DNA of 64,000 nucleotides, from NCBI RefSeq assembly GCF_014904695.1, contig NZ_JACXXN010000001.1, positions 546,500-610,499 on the forward strand, read 5' to 3'. Made by a program: the position numbers and the translations under genes. The notes beneath the pieces were generated by a model. That model was not told the DNA's origin and did no database searches. It worked only from the letters and a program-made list of their open reading frames with translations. The DNA is from Nostoc sp. MG11. Its GTDB lineage: Bacteria > Cyanobacteriota > Cyanobacteriia > Cyanobacteriales > Nostocaceae. Position 1 is the first letter of the stretch; each line of letters starts with the position of its first letter. Positions 56,218-64,000 of the stretch are shown in pieces.

Positions 56218-57501
56218 ATGTTCAACCGTAGCCGTCGCAACTTGGCTTGTTGGTTTACCCTCTCAATGGGTAGTATTCTGGTAGTTTTTGCTGGGATACT
56301 CTATTACCAAGAAGCGATCGAGCAGCTAGAGGTTATAGATTTACTACTTTATAAAAAAGCTAGAGTAATTGCCGGAAATGTGCAGTATAAAATGCATCAA
56401 GGTCAAATGCGCGTATTTCTTAGAAACGTGCCACTTTTAGGAAGCAACCCACCACCGCCAGATAGTGAAATTATTTATGCTCGTTGGTACGATGCAAAAG
56501 GCAAACTAAAACAATTTTTTGGTGTACCTCCACAAGAACATTTAAGTAAGATGTTTGAATTTCAAACGATTAAGACCACCAATTACTTGAGTTTCTCATC
56601 ATCACCTGTTATTTGGCTGCGTCAAATCACTCTTCCGGTTCAGTATAAAGGTCATTTAATCGGCTATTTGCAAATGGCAATGCCGATGACTCGCGCCCAA
56701 GAGTCTCTGAGCAAGTTTCTGCTATTGTTGGTGTTGACAGTGTTAATGGCTTTGGGAGTGACAAGTCTCACAGGTTGGTTCTTGGGAGGACTGGCCATGC
56801 AGCCAATCCGCTACAGCTACGAACAACTCCAGCGCTTCACCGCTAATGCTTCTCATGAATTACGCGCGCCTTTAGCGGCCATACTCAGTAATGCTCAGGT
56901 TGGATTGTTAGCAAACATTGACGATGCCGATAGCAAACATCTGCGTTTAGAAAAGATTGCAGAAGTTGCCAAGTCAATGAATACTTTGATTGGGAATTTG
57001 TTATTTTTAGCGCGTCAGGTGGGACGTTTAGCGCCTGAATCTCTACATGAAACTGACCTAAACGATTTGCTGCGGGAACTCATAGGCTCACAAACTACTC
57101 GAATTGCTGCTCAGCATTTGGATTTCAAGAGTGATTTACCAGAACAGCCAATTGTGCTCAAAGTAGACTCAGAACTGCTTTATCAGGCAGTTCTGAATCT
57201 TCTTAGCAATGCCTGTAAGTACACTCCAGCAGGCGGTTTAGTGAATTTGCGCTTGTTTACAGAGTACCATCGGGTAGTTATTCAAGTTGAAGACAATGGT
57301 ATTGGCATCCCTGCGGCAGATTTACCCCACATCTTTGAGCGGTTCTATCGGGTGGATAAGCAGCGGACGCGTGCGGCTGGTGGCTTTGGTCTAGGATTGG
57401 CGATCGCTCAACAAATCATTGAAGCACATGGCGGACATCTGAGCGTTAAGAGCGAACTGAGGCAAGGTTCTCTGTTTCAGATTGAGTTGCCATTAAATTA
57501 A
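56218..57501 (+). CDS. rppB: sensor histidine kinase, RppB-like
   Basis: 427 residues. Two membrane segments (about 12-30 and 165-190) enclose a periplasmic sensor of about 135 residues (IIYARWYDAKGKLKQFFGVP, then ITLPVQYKGHLIGYLQMAMP). Then HisKA (RFTANASHELRAPLAAILSN, phospho-His about 215) and HATPase (LLSNACKYTPAGG, VEDNGIGIPAADLPHIFERF, GFGLGLAIAQQII). It begins 27 bases after rppA, so the two are an operon. It has no full HAMP domain. Confidence 0.85.
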   Translation: MFNRSRRNLACWFTLSMGSILVVFAGILYYQEAIEQLEVIDLLLYKKARVIAGNVQYKMHQGQMRVFLRNVPLLGSNPPPPDSEIIYARWYDAKGKLKQFFGVPPQEHLSKMFEFQTIKTTNYLSFSSSPVIWLRQITLPVQYKGHLIGYLQMAMPMTRAQESLSKFLLLLVLTVLMALGVTSLTGWFLGGLAMQPIRYSYEQLQRFTANASHELRAPLAAILSNAQVGLLANIDDADSKHLRLEKIAEVAKSMNTLIGNLLFLARQVGRLAPESLHETDLNDLLRELIGSQTTRIAAQHLDFKSDLPEQPIVLKVDSELLYQAVLNLLSNACKYTPAGGLVNLRLFTEYHRVVIQVEDNGIGIPAADLPHIFERFYRVDKQRTRAAGGFGLGLAIAQQIIEAHGGHLSVKSELRQGSLFQIELPLN

Positions 57502-57840
57502 CAAATAGTAGTATTAATCGAATTGTCCTCTTGTTTTTGTTAAGCCAAGTTTGATTCCAAATAATAAATCTACTAAATGGTGGATTTAAAATCAGGCATA
57601 AGATAGAAGACAAAAATATTTTACAAGATTATGTGTCAGATTATTTTAATTTTGAATACTTGAATGTCATTTTCACGTCACATTTATATTCAAGAATAAA
57701 GATATAGATAAAACTTAGTACTCCCACCTCAAGCCTCAAGTAAATAGATTACTGCTCTCTCAAATCTATTGCTTATAAACCACGTTCCAAAAACTTGTAC
57801 CAACTTTCAGTTGTTGACCAATGCTTCACAAGGATTATTC
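57502..57840. other. intergenic region downstream of rppB
   Basis: 339 AT-rich bases with no gene or clear terminator. The end provides AAGGA as ribosome binding site for the small peptide at 57841. Confidence 0.4.
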
Positions 57841-57963
57841 ATGATTATTTCTTTCCTCAAGAGAAGTTTTTATCTACTTGGTCTTACGACTGCAATAGTT
57901 GGTTTGAGTGCATTCCCCGCTACTGCTGAAACATTAACTAGGCTACATACACCTGTTAAATGA
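57841..57963 (+). CDS. 40-residue secreted peptide or truncated signal-peptide gene
   Basis: ATG 57841 follows AAGGA at a good distance. The product is MIISFLKRSFYLLGLTTAIV, then GLSAFPATAETLTRLHTPVK: a textbook signal peptide (Lys-Arg, hydrophobic core, cut at ATA-E) with only about 11 residues after the cut. It may be a tiny exported peptide, or the stump of a longer secreted protein that has lost its body through a premature stop. I could not find a continuation in another frame after 57963. Confidence 0.5.
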   Translation: MIISFLKRSFYLLGLTTAIVGLSAFPATAETLTRLHTPVK

Positions 57964-58103
57964 TTAACATAGTCCCCAACCCAAAAAGTAGTGCTGAGTA
58001 GCGAGTTCCAAAGTCCGAATTTTACAGAGGAGTAGTTTTCTAATGAAACAAAGCCAAGAGTTCCCACTCAACACTCAAAAGTCAAAACTAGTGAGGAGCC
58101 AAT

Positions 58104-59462
58104 GTGGGTAGACGTAAAGACCACAGTTTACTTGATCAAACAGTGACAACGGAAGCTGCAGCGCCTAAACCATCACTGACTTTACCAGACGCGATCGCGC
58201 TGATTGTCGGTATTGTCATCGGGGCGGGGATTTTTCAAACCCCTGCACTGGTGGCGGCTCAAGCAGGTAGTGATATTGCTGTACTGCTTTTCTGGCTACT
58301 CGGCGGTGTAGTCTCTCTCGTGGGAGCCTTGTGCTACGCAGAATTGGCGACGGCTTATCCCAATGTTGGAGGTGTTTACTATTACTTGAAGCGGGCTTTT
58401 GGCAGGGGAGTCGCCTTTTTGTTTGCCTGGGCGCGGATGACAGTTATTCAAACTGGTTCCATTGCTCTATTGGCATTTGTCTTTGGTGACTACGCCTCTC
58501 AAATATTGCGACTGGGTACGTTTTCATCTTCTGTTTATGCAGCCATAGCGATCGCTCTTTTAACTGCTCTAAATATCATCGGTTTGCAGCAGGGTAAGTG
58601 GACACAAAACTTGCTAAGTGCAGCGAAAGTCCTGGGTTTGTTGCTGGTAGTAATTATTGGGCTGATGGCTGTCCCTAATTCTGCCCCCCTTGTAGAATCT
58701 GCATCATCAGGAGCTTGGGGACTGGCGATGGTGTTTGTACTGCTATCTTACGGTGGCTGGAACGAGGCCGCTTATATCTCAGCAGAAATCCAGAATAAAC
58801 AGCGTAACATCGTGCGATCGCTACTCTGGAGTATTGGCATAATCACCGCCATTTACCTGCTGATCAATCTAGCTTACCTACGGGGACTAGGATTAGCAAA
58901 TATGGCCCAGTCAGAAGCGGTAGCCGCAGATTTAATGCGATCGCTTTGGGGCGCACCTGGAGCTTTGTTCATTAGCGTACTGATTGCAGTTGCTACCTTA
59001 GGAGCAACCAACGCCACGATTTTTACTGGAGCGCGTACTAATTACGCTCTAGGACAGGATTTCTCACTATTCGGTTTTATGGGACGCTGGCAACAACGCC
59101 CCAGCACTCCTACCTATGCCTTACTGTTGCAAGCAGCGATCGCCTTATTACTGGTTTTTTTAGGCACTTTTACCCGTAAAGGCTTTGAAACGATGGTGGA
59201 TTACACCGCCCCCGTGTTTTGGTTCTTCTTCTTGCTTTCGGGCATATCGCTGCTGGTATTACGAAAGCGTGAACCCCACATACTACGACCATTTCGTGTG
59301 CCATTTTATCCTTTCACTCCATTACTATTTTGTGCCGTCTGCGGCTACTTGCTTTACTCCAGCTTGGTTTATACCGGCGTTGGGGCAGTTGTCGGGGTTG
59401 TAGTTGTAGCCGCAGGTATCCCAATGCTGCTTTGGAATAACTATCGCCAAGGTAGGGCGTGA
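58104..59462 (+). CDS. amino acid permease (APC family)
   Basis: 452 residues, about 12 membrane segments. The start is GTG 58104, supported by GAGGAG eight bases before; an ATG two bases upstream is in another frame. The first helix has LIVGIVIGAGIFQTP, the substrate-binding GxG region of APC transporters, and ELATAYPNVGGVYYYLKRAF follows. It exchanges or imports amino acids; the substrate is unknown. Inner membrane. Confidence 0.9.
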   Translation: MGRRKDHSLLDQTVTTEAAAPKPSLTLPDAIALIVGIVIGAGIFQTPALVAAQAGSDIAVLLFWLLGGVVSLVGALCYAELATAYPNVGGVYYYLKRAFGRGVAFLFAWARMTVIQTGSIALLAFVFGDYASQILRLGTFSSSVYAAIAIALLTALNIIGLQQGKWTQNLLSAAKVLGLLLVVIIGLMAVPNSAPLVESASSGAWGLAMVFVLLSYGGWNEAAYISAEIQNKQRNIVRSLLWSIGIITAIYLLINLAYLRGLGLANMAQSEAVAADLMRSLWGAPGALFISVLIAVATLGATNATIFTGARTNYALGQDFSLFGFMGRWQQRPSTPTYALLLQAAIALLLVFLGTFTRKGFETMVDYTAPVFWFFFLLSGISLLVLRKREPHILRPFRVPFYPFTPLLFCAVCGYLLYSSLVYTGVGAVVGVVVVAAGIPMLLWNNYRQGRA

Positions 59463-59582
59463 GATGAGGGGAGTGGGAGCAGGGGGAGCAGGGGCAAAGG
59501 GGAAAATAAAAGAATTTCTTCCCAATCCCCAGTCTTCAATCCCCAGTCCCTTGACCATTAACAAAGACAAAGGAGAAAATTC

Positions 59583-60233
59583 ATGGGCTTCAAAAAAATT
59601 CTGTTTTTATTGGCTACAACAGCTAGCATTACCAGCTTAGGAATTGCGGGATGTACAACACAACAGCGCGACTTTGAAGCAGGGGCGCAAGTACCTACTT
59701 CGACAACGGCTCCGACGACTGAAACACCAGCTTCCACAACTCAACCTCAAGAACGCCCTGGCGATGTTCCCTATGTACCAACACCCCAGCCAGTTGTAGA
59801 TGCAATGTTGAAAGTGGCAAAAGTGGGCAAAAATGATGTGCTTTATGACCTTGGTAGTGGTGATGGGCGCATTGTGGTTACAGCCGCGCAAAAGTTTGGT
59901 ACACGCGGAACGGGTATAGATATTAACCCCGAACGCATTCAAGAAGCTAACGAAAATGCCAAGCAAGCAGGAGTAACCGATCGCGTGCGGTTTGTTCAAC
60001 AAGACTTGTTCAACACTGATTTTAGTGATGCAACGGTAGTCACACTCTACCTATTGCCTGATGTTAACCTCAAACTTCGCCCCAAGTTATTGAAAGAACT
60101 CAAACCCGGTACTCGGATTGTCTCCCACGCTTTTGATATGGGTGATTGGAAACCACAGCAGACATTGAACGTAGAAGGAAAAACCATTTACTACTGGGTG
60201 GTTCCCGAAAAGGTGCCAGCGAATTTGCAATAG
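59583..60233 (+). CDS. lipoprotein with a SAM-dependent methyltransferase domain
   Basis: 216 residues. A lipoprotein signal (FLLATTASITSLGIAGC; Cys24) and a Thr/Pro/Ser-rich linker (30-58) precede a Rossmann methyltransferase: VLYDLGSGDGRIVVTAAQKF (SAM loop), GTGIDINPERIQEANENAKQ, VRFVQQDLFNTDFSDATVVT. SAM is cytoplasmic, so an exported methyltransferase-fold lipoprotein is odd; the protein might bind another ligand or stay on the cytoplasmic face. AAGGAG is the ribosome binding site. It follows the permease by 120 bases. Confidence 0.8.
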   Translation: MGFKKILFLLATTASITSLGIAGCTTQQRDFEAGAQVPTSTTAPTTETPASTTQPQERPGDVPYVPTPQPVVDAMLKVAKVGKNDVLYDLGSGDGRIVVTAAQKFGTRGTGIDINPERIQEANENAKQAGVTDRVRFVQQDLFNTDFSDATVVTLYLLPDVNLKLRPKLLKELKPGTRIVSHAFDMGDWKPQQTLNVEGKTIYYWVVPEKVPANLQ

Positions 60234-60289
60234 GGGCTAACACCAAGTTGCATTCAGTCCTAATAGTCTGTAGTAATTTTGAGAGATTC

Positions 60290-60339
60290 GTAGTAAGCAC
60301 TAAAGTGCTTAAAAAATCCACGACTAAAGTCCTTACTAC
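60290..60339. repeat. palindromic repeat (GTAGTAAG type)
   Basis: GTAGTAAGCAC at the left, and TCCTTACTAC at the right, with inner CACTAAAGTG and GACTAAAGTC. It lies 57 bases after the methyltransferase stop. A dispersed Nostocales repeat. Confidence 0.5.
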
Positions 60340-60406
60340 AAACAGACCACTCGTTCAAAGCGAAGCTTGAATGCAACTGCGTATAAGCAATTTAAAATCA
60401 CTAAAG

Positions 60407-60443
60407 TTCTGAGCGTTGAAAGTTAGCGCTCAGAATTTTCTTT
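60407..60443 (+). terminator. intrinsic terminator
   Basis: TTCTGAGCG (60407-60415) pairs with CGCTCAGAA (60427-60435), followed by TTTTCTTT. It ends the upstream transcription unit before the SDR gene. Confidence 0.8.
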
Positions 60444-60525
60444 AAAGTAATACAAATGCAATCATGACAAACTCTTAGCTTGTAACTGAATGCAAGTTAA
60501 AGCACAGACAGACGAGGGAAGAAAT

Positions 60526-61335
60526 ATGATAGGATTAAATGGCAAAAACGCCTTAATTACAGGCGCAACGTCAGGTATTGGTCAGGCGATCGCTGTGAGA
60601 CTTGCCCAAGAGGGGTGCAACATCGCTATTAATTACCGCAAAGACCCCGAAGGCGGGGTTGATACGGAAGAAATGGCAATGCAAAAAGCCTGCGGAAATA
60701 TCGAAAATTGTGGTGTGAAGTCGTTTCTAGTCCAGGGAGATGTTTCCCAGGAGTCAGACATTATTGAAATGGTTAATGCCGTGGTTGAGGAATTTGGCAG
60801 TGTAGATATTCTCATCAACAATGCTGGTATTCAAACAGAATCTTCATCTCACGAAGTTACCACGGCAGACTTTGATCGGGTGATTGCGGTAAATCTCCGG
60901 GGTGCTTATCTTTGCGCCCGTGAAACTATTAAACACCTCCTGTCCCAAAATCGTCCGGGGATAATCATCAATGTTTCCAGCGTCCACGAAATTATTCCTC
61001 GACCGATGTATATCAGCTATTCAATTAGCAAAGGCGGTATGGAAAACCTGACCAAAAGCCTGGCGTTGGAATATGCTAACCGGGGTATTCGTGTAAACGC
61101 CATTGGGCCCGGGGCCACAATTACGCCGATTAATCAAGACTGGACAGATAACCCCGAAAAAAAGGCGATCGTGGAAAGCCACATTCCAATGGGGCGTGCA
61201 GGCACTTCCGAAGAAATGGCAGCAGTAGTAGCTTTTTTAGCTTCGGATGAAGCCGCTTACATCACTGGACAAACCTTGTTTGTAGACGGTGGACTAACTC
61301 TTTATGCTGACTTCCGAGAAGCCTGGTCAGCTTGA
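60526..61335 (+). CDS. SDR-family dehydrogenase (glucose 1-dehydrogenase-like)
   Basis: 269 residues from ATG 60526, with GAGGGAAGAA upstream; a longer frame to 60490 is less likely. NAD(P) loop GATSGIGQA, DVSQESD, NNAGIQTE, the catalytic Ser in INVSSVHE and YISYSISK (Tyr and Lys), then GPGATITPINQDW and ITGQTLFVDGGLTLY. This is the classic SDR form most often annotated as glucose 1-dehydrogenase. The invertase gene follows 60 bases later, which fits a role on its glucose product. Cytoplasmic. Confidence 0.88.
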   Translation: MIGLNGKNALITGATSGIGQAIAVRLAQEGCNIAINYRKDPEGGVDTEEMAMQKACGNIENCGVKSFLVQGDVSQESDIIEMVNAVVEEFGSVDILINNAGIQTESSSHEVTTADFDRVIAVNLRGAYLCARETIKHLLSQNRPGIIINVSSVHEIIPRPMYISYSISKGGMENLTKSLALEYANRGIRVNAIGPGATITPINQDWTDNPEKKAIVESHIPMGRAGTSEEMAAVVAFLASDEAAYITGQTLFVDGGLTLYADFREAWSA

Positions 61336-61395
61336 GAGTTTGGCTGGCGTGCTTTCCACAATTGAATCGAGACTAGTAGTGGAATTAAACGCTTT

Positions 61396-62799
61396 ATGAC
61401 TCGCGCGATCAACAAGAACAATTTACTAGAAACACAAGCCTGGAAACTCCTAGAAAACTCCATAATTTATTACCACGGAAAACCCATTGGTACTGTAGCC
61501 GCCCACGATCCGGAGTCAAATGCACTCAATTATGACCAGTGCTTTCTCCGCGATTTTGTGCCTTCTGCCTTAGTGTTTCTCATGCATGGCAAAACAGAGA
61601 TTGTTCGCAACTTTTTAATAGAAACACTGAAGCTACAAAGTCATGAAAAGCAGATAGACTGCTTTGAACCGGGAGCAGGGTTGATGCCTGCGAGTTTTAA
61701 AGTAGTATGCAGTGGGAATGAGGAATTTTTAATCGCTGATTTTGGTGAACAGGCGATCGCTCGTGTTCCTCCAGTTGATTCTTGTATGTGGTGGATTCTG
61801 CTGCTACGGGCTTATGAAAAAGCGACAGGTGATTTAGCTTTAGCGCGTCAGCCAAACTTTCAAGAAGGAATCAAGCTAATTCTAGATCTTTGCTTGGTAC
61901 ATCGGTTTTCCATGTACCCCACGATGTTAGTTCCCGATGGCGCGTTTATGATTGACCGTCGGATGGGAGTCTACGAACATCCTCTAGAAATTCAAGTATT
62001 ATTCTATGCGTCTCTGAGGGCTGCTAGTGAATTACTTTTACCAGATGGAAATGGCGATCGCTATCTTCGCAACGTTGCTCAGCGATTGGGAACTTTAAAA
62101 TATCACATCCGTAACTATTACTGGCTAGACCTAAAGCGATTGCGAGAAATATATCGCTACAAAGGTGATGAGTTTGGTAAAGAAGTTGCCAACAAGTTTA
62201 ATATCTACTCACAATCAATACCTGGTTGGTTAACCGAATGGTTACCCGAAAATGGAGGATATTTAGCAGGAAATCTAGGGCCGGGACGGATGGATTTTCG
62301 CTTTTTTGCCTTGGGGAATTTGATGGCAATCATATCTTCTTTAGCTAGCGAAGAAGAATCTCAAAGCATCATGAATTTGTTTGCTCAACGCTGGGAAGAC
62401 TTGATTGGCTATATGCCTGTTAAAATCTGCTTTCCCGCTTTGGAAGGTTTAGAGTGGCAGATTGTCACAGGATGTGACCCTAAAAATATTCCTTGGTCTT
62501 ATCATAATGGCGGTAACTGGCCTGTTTTACTTTGGTTATTTGCTGCGGCGGCACAGAAAACAGGTCGAATAGAACTTGCTCAAGAAGCGATCGCCATTGC
62601 TGAAAGCCGTTTATTTCAGGATCAATTTCCCGAATACTACGATGGTAATAATGGGCGGCTGATTGGTAAAGAAGCTCGGATTTATCAAACTTGGAGTATT
62701 GCTGGATTGCTAGCCGCAAAACAGTTACTAGCAAACCCTGATTCGTTGGAATTAATCAGTTTTGCCGAGGGTCTTGAAGGGCCGGGCTGTAGTATATAG
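61396..62799 (+). CDS. alkaline/neutral invertase (GH100)
   Basis: 467 residues, full-length. It hydrolyses sucrose to glucose and fructose in the cytoplasm. GH100 landmarks: [20 protein letters not shown] (near residue 42, with a catalytic Asp), [75 protein letters not shown], and [16 protein letters not shown] at the end. This matches InvA/InvB of Nostoc, important for sucrose use in heterocysts and vegetative cells. Which one it is cannot be decided. No signal peptide. Probably co-transcribed with the SDR gene. Confidence 0.93.
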   Translation: MTRAINKNNLLETQAWKLLENSIIYYHGKPIGTVAAHDPESNALNYDQCFLRDFVPSALVFLMHGKTEIVRNFLIETLKLQSHEKQIDCFEPGAGLMPASFKVVCSGNEEFLIADFGEQAIARVPPVDSCMWWILLLRAYEKATGDLALARQPNFQEGIKLILDLCLVHRFSMYPTMLVPDGAFMIDRRMGVYEHPLEIQVLFYASLRAASELLLPDGNGDRYLRNVAQRLGTLKYHIRNYYWLDLKRLREIYRYKGDEFGKEVANKFNIYSQSIPGWLTEWLPENGGYLAGNLGPGRMDFRFFALGNLMAIISSLASEEESQSIMNLFAQRWEDLIGYMPVKICFPALEGLEWQIVTGCDPKNIPWSYHNGGNWPVLLWLFAAAAQKTGRIELAQEAIAIAESRLFQDQFPEYYDGNNGRLIGKEARIYQTWSIAGLLAAKQLLANPDSLELISFAEGLEGPGCSI

Positions 62800-63179
62800 G
62801 GATTAATTGTAATTAGGATACATAGTCCCGAATATGATTTGGCGATCGCATTAACGTGAGTCTCCAACGGAGGCGCACGTTAATTTGTATTCCACGGATT
62901 TGAAAATTGCTACGTGCAACGGCGAAAACAGAAATTGTTAGCGTTGCAGTGGGTATGGGAATACTGAATGAGGTAGGGGTAATGTTACTGAAACTCTCAC
63001 AAGAGACAGAGTAACTTGATTAAACTTTTATAAGCATTTCAGGCTTAATACTGAACGATAAATTTTCAACTTAACGCTAGATTCATAAATATAGTATTTT
63101 GTCAAGACTTATTTAAATGCGTTTGCCCTAAAGCATCAATCATTGGGAAAACAACCTTGCTCAGCCTTTCAGGATCGCC
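62800..63179. other. intergenic region with a hairpin
   Basis: 380 bases, no gene. ATTAACGTG (62850-62858) pairs with CACGTTAAT (62876-62884) and the loop holds a second short stem; 51 bases after the invertase stop, so it may protect or end that transcript, though no T-run follows. The rest is AT-rich. Confidence 0.45.
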
Positions 63180-63887
63180 TTGAAACTTTCACAGGAGATG
63201 CTGCGAAGAGTGGGCGATTTTTTAGATGCGATTCGATTGAACGCAGCAAATAACTTTTTTATAGGCATTTTCCAGATGAGAACTAGAGTGGCTACACAGG
63301 TGCAGATATACAATCAGATTGCGATCGCATTAGGCGGAATCGTCGCTTTAATCGGTTTGGTAGTAATGATCGCGTGGCATTTCCACCTGACTGCACTTGT
63401 GCAACTGCTACCTGGTGCTGCACCTATGCGTTATAATACCGCCCTTGCTTTTCTAGTCAGTGGGTTGGCATTAATGATGCTGGGATGCAAACAGCGAGAA
63501 TTGGCAGGTGTGTTCAGCGTTATGGTTGCCGGATTGGGTTTGCTGATCCTAGCTCAGTATGCATTCACAGTTGATCTTGGTATTGATCAACTACTGATGC
63601 AGGATTATCTGACAAACACGCTCTATCCACCTGGAAGTAGTTCAGCCATCGCTATAGACAGCAATCAACAATGGTTTATCCTTATAAATCGCCCACAAGC
63701 GGGTCGTCCTGCACCGAATACAGCTCTTGGCTTTACTCTGGTCGGAATAGCATTGATGTTTATCAATGCAGCTCTAAGAAAAAACCGCCCCTCTCTGGCT
63801 GGTGCAATTTTAGCAGTTGGAGCGCTCGCCCTCAGCAGCGTTGCATTATTAGGTTACTTCAGTAGACCTCTTGCAAAAGTCCCATGA
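63180..63887 (+). pseudogene. membrane sensor domain truncated by an insertion sequence
   Basis: 235 residues from TTG 63180 (AGGA six bases before); ATG 63276 is another possible start. It has about six or seven membrane segments, with LLPGAAPMRYNTALAFLVSG and RPAPNTALGFTLVGIALMFI. This is the duplicated membrane module found at the N-terminus of many cyanobacterial PAS-domain sensor kinases. The frame ends SRPLAKVP, whose last codons are the inverted-repeat end of an insertion sequence (from about 63864). No kinase part is visible before the window ends. Confidence 0.65.
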
Positions 63888-64000
63888 GGGTGGGACAAGT
63901 AGGTTAGAGCATTCTTGACATCTATGACGTACGAAAAGGTAAAAAACCTTAAGCCAGAAGAATTCAAACGCTTATGTGGTGTGCATCCGGAGACTTTTAG
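63864..64000 (+). mobile_element. left end of an insertion sequence
   Basis: AGACCTCTTGCAAAAGT at 63864-63880 is the kind of terminal inverted repeat seen in many cyanobacterial insertion sequences. It interrupts the sensor gene, and a transposase start follows at 63924. The other end lies beyond the window. Confidence 0.7.
63924..64000 (+). CDS. transposase, N-terminal fragment at window edge
   Basis: Only 25 codons are visible: MTYEKVKNLKPEEFKRLCGV then HPETF. The start resembles IS5-type (HARBI1-like) transposases of cyanobacteria, from memory. It begins 44 bases inside the presumed left inverted repeat, the usual layout. Confidence 0.6.
   Translation, partial: MTYEKVKNLKPEEFKRLCGVHPETF

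Overview
The window comes from a filamentous, Nostocales-type cyanobacterium (Nostoc/Calothrix/Tolypothrix-like). The evidence is dense GCGATCGC (HIP1) sites, heptanucleotide tandem repeats, many short palindromic or MITE-like repeats, and typical cyanobacterial genes: ndhH, CAAD and DUF3110 proteins, sipA, a panC-cmk fusion, glgA, rppA/rppB, a GH100 invertase and a KaiB-fold protein. No rRNA, tRNA or cas genes were seen.

Layout. 1-5.4 kb: start of a TamB-like gene leaving the left edge, then DUF3110, a duplicated glycine-zipper stress protein, a BON lipoprotein, a CAAD membrane protein and a hydrophilic acidic protein. 5.7-12.6 kb: AraC regulator, a divergent NdhH, a coiled-coil metallophosphoesterase, a lipid kinase, an LprI-like protein and hemC. 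12.7-17.8 kb: glgA, a histidine kinase gene split by a frameshift, and wecB. 18.2-21.8 kb: a small membrane protein, a PilT ATPase and a long KaiB-domain protein. 21.8-26.75 kb: leader plus a CRISPR array of 63 repeats without cas genes in view. 26.8-33.6 kb (all minus strand): PHP phosphoesterase, purM, a small conserved protein, sodB, panC-cmk and an RlpA-like lipoprotein. 34.4-44.5 kb: glutaminase, cyclase-family hydrolase, aldehyde dehydrogenase, VOC protein, a 3D-domain-like protein, class III aminotransferase, DUF1338 protein, a 21-bp minisatellite and argC. 44.6-50.3 kb: PrxQ-like peroxiredoxin, sipA, Coq4-like, Spy-like protein divergent from a NarL-type two-component pair, a deaminase and a potassium channel. 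50.5-55.3 kb: two unknown secreted proteins, a 1.75-kb gene-poor stretch and two unknown membrane proteins. 55.5-64 kb: rppA/rppB, a 40-residue secreted peptide, an amino acid permease, a lipoprotein methyltransferase, an SDR dehydrogenase next to a neutral invertase, and a membrane sensor fragment cut by an insertion sequence at the right edge.

How genes may work together. The class III aminotransferase, DUF1338 protein and aldehyde dehydrogenase (36.4-42.9 kb) could form part of a lysine/2-aminoadipate breakdown route. The SDR and invertase could act in sequence on sucrose and glucose. The Spy-like protein is probably controlled by the adjacent two-component system.

Most unusual observations: a lone, slightly degenerate CRISPR half-repeat just before the aldehyde dehydrogenase start codon, whose AGGGA is placed to act as the ribosome binding site; a sharp change of repeat variant at repeat 53 of the array; a MITE encoding the end of the aminotransferase; a decayed copy of the DUF1338 gene end beyond the minisatellite; the divergent NdhH beside an AraC regulator; and the PilT/KaiB-fold neighbours.
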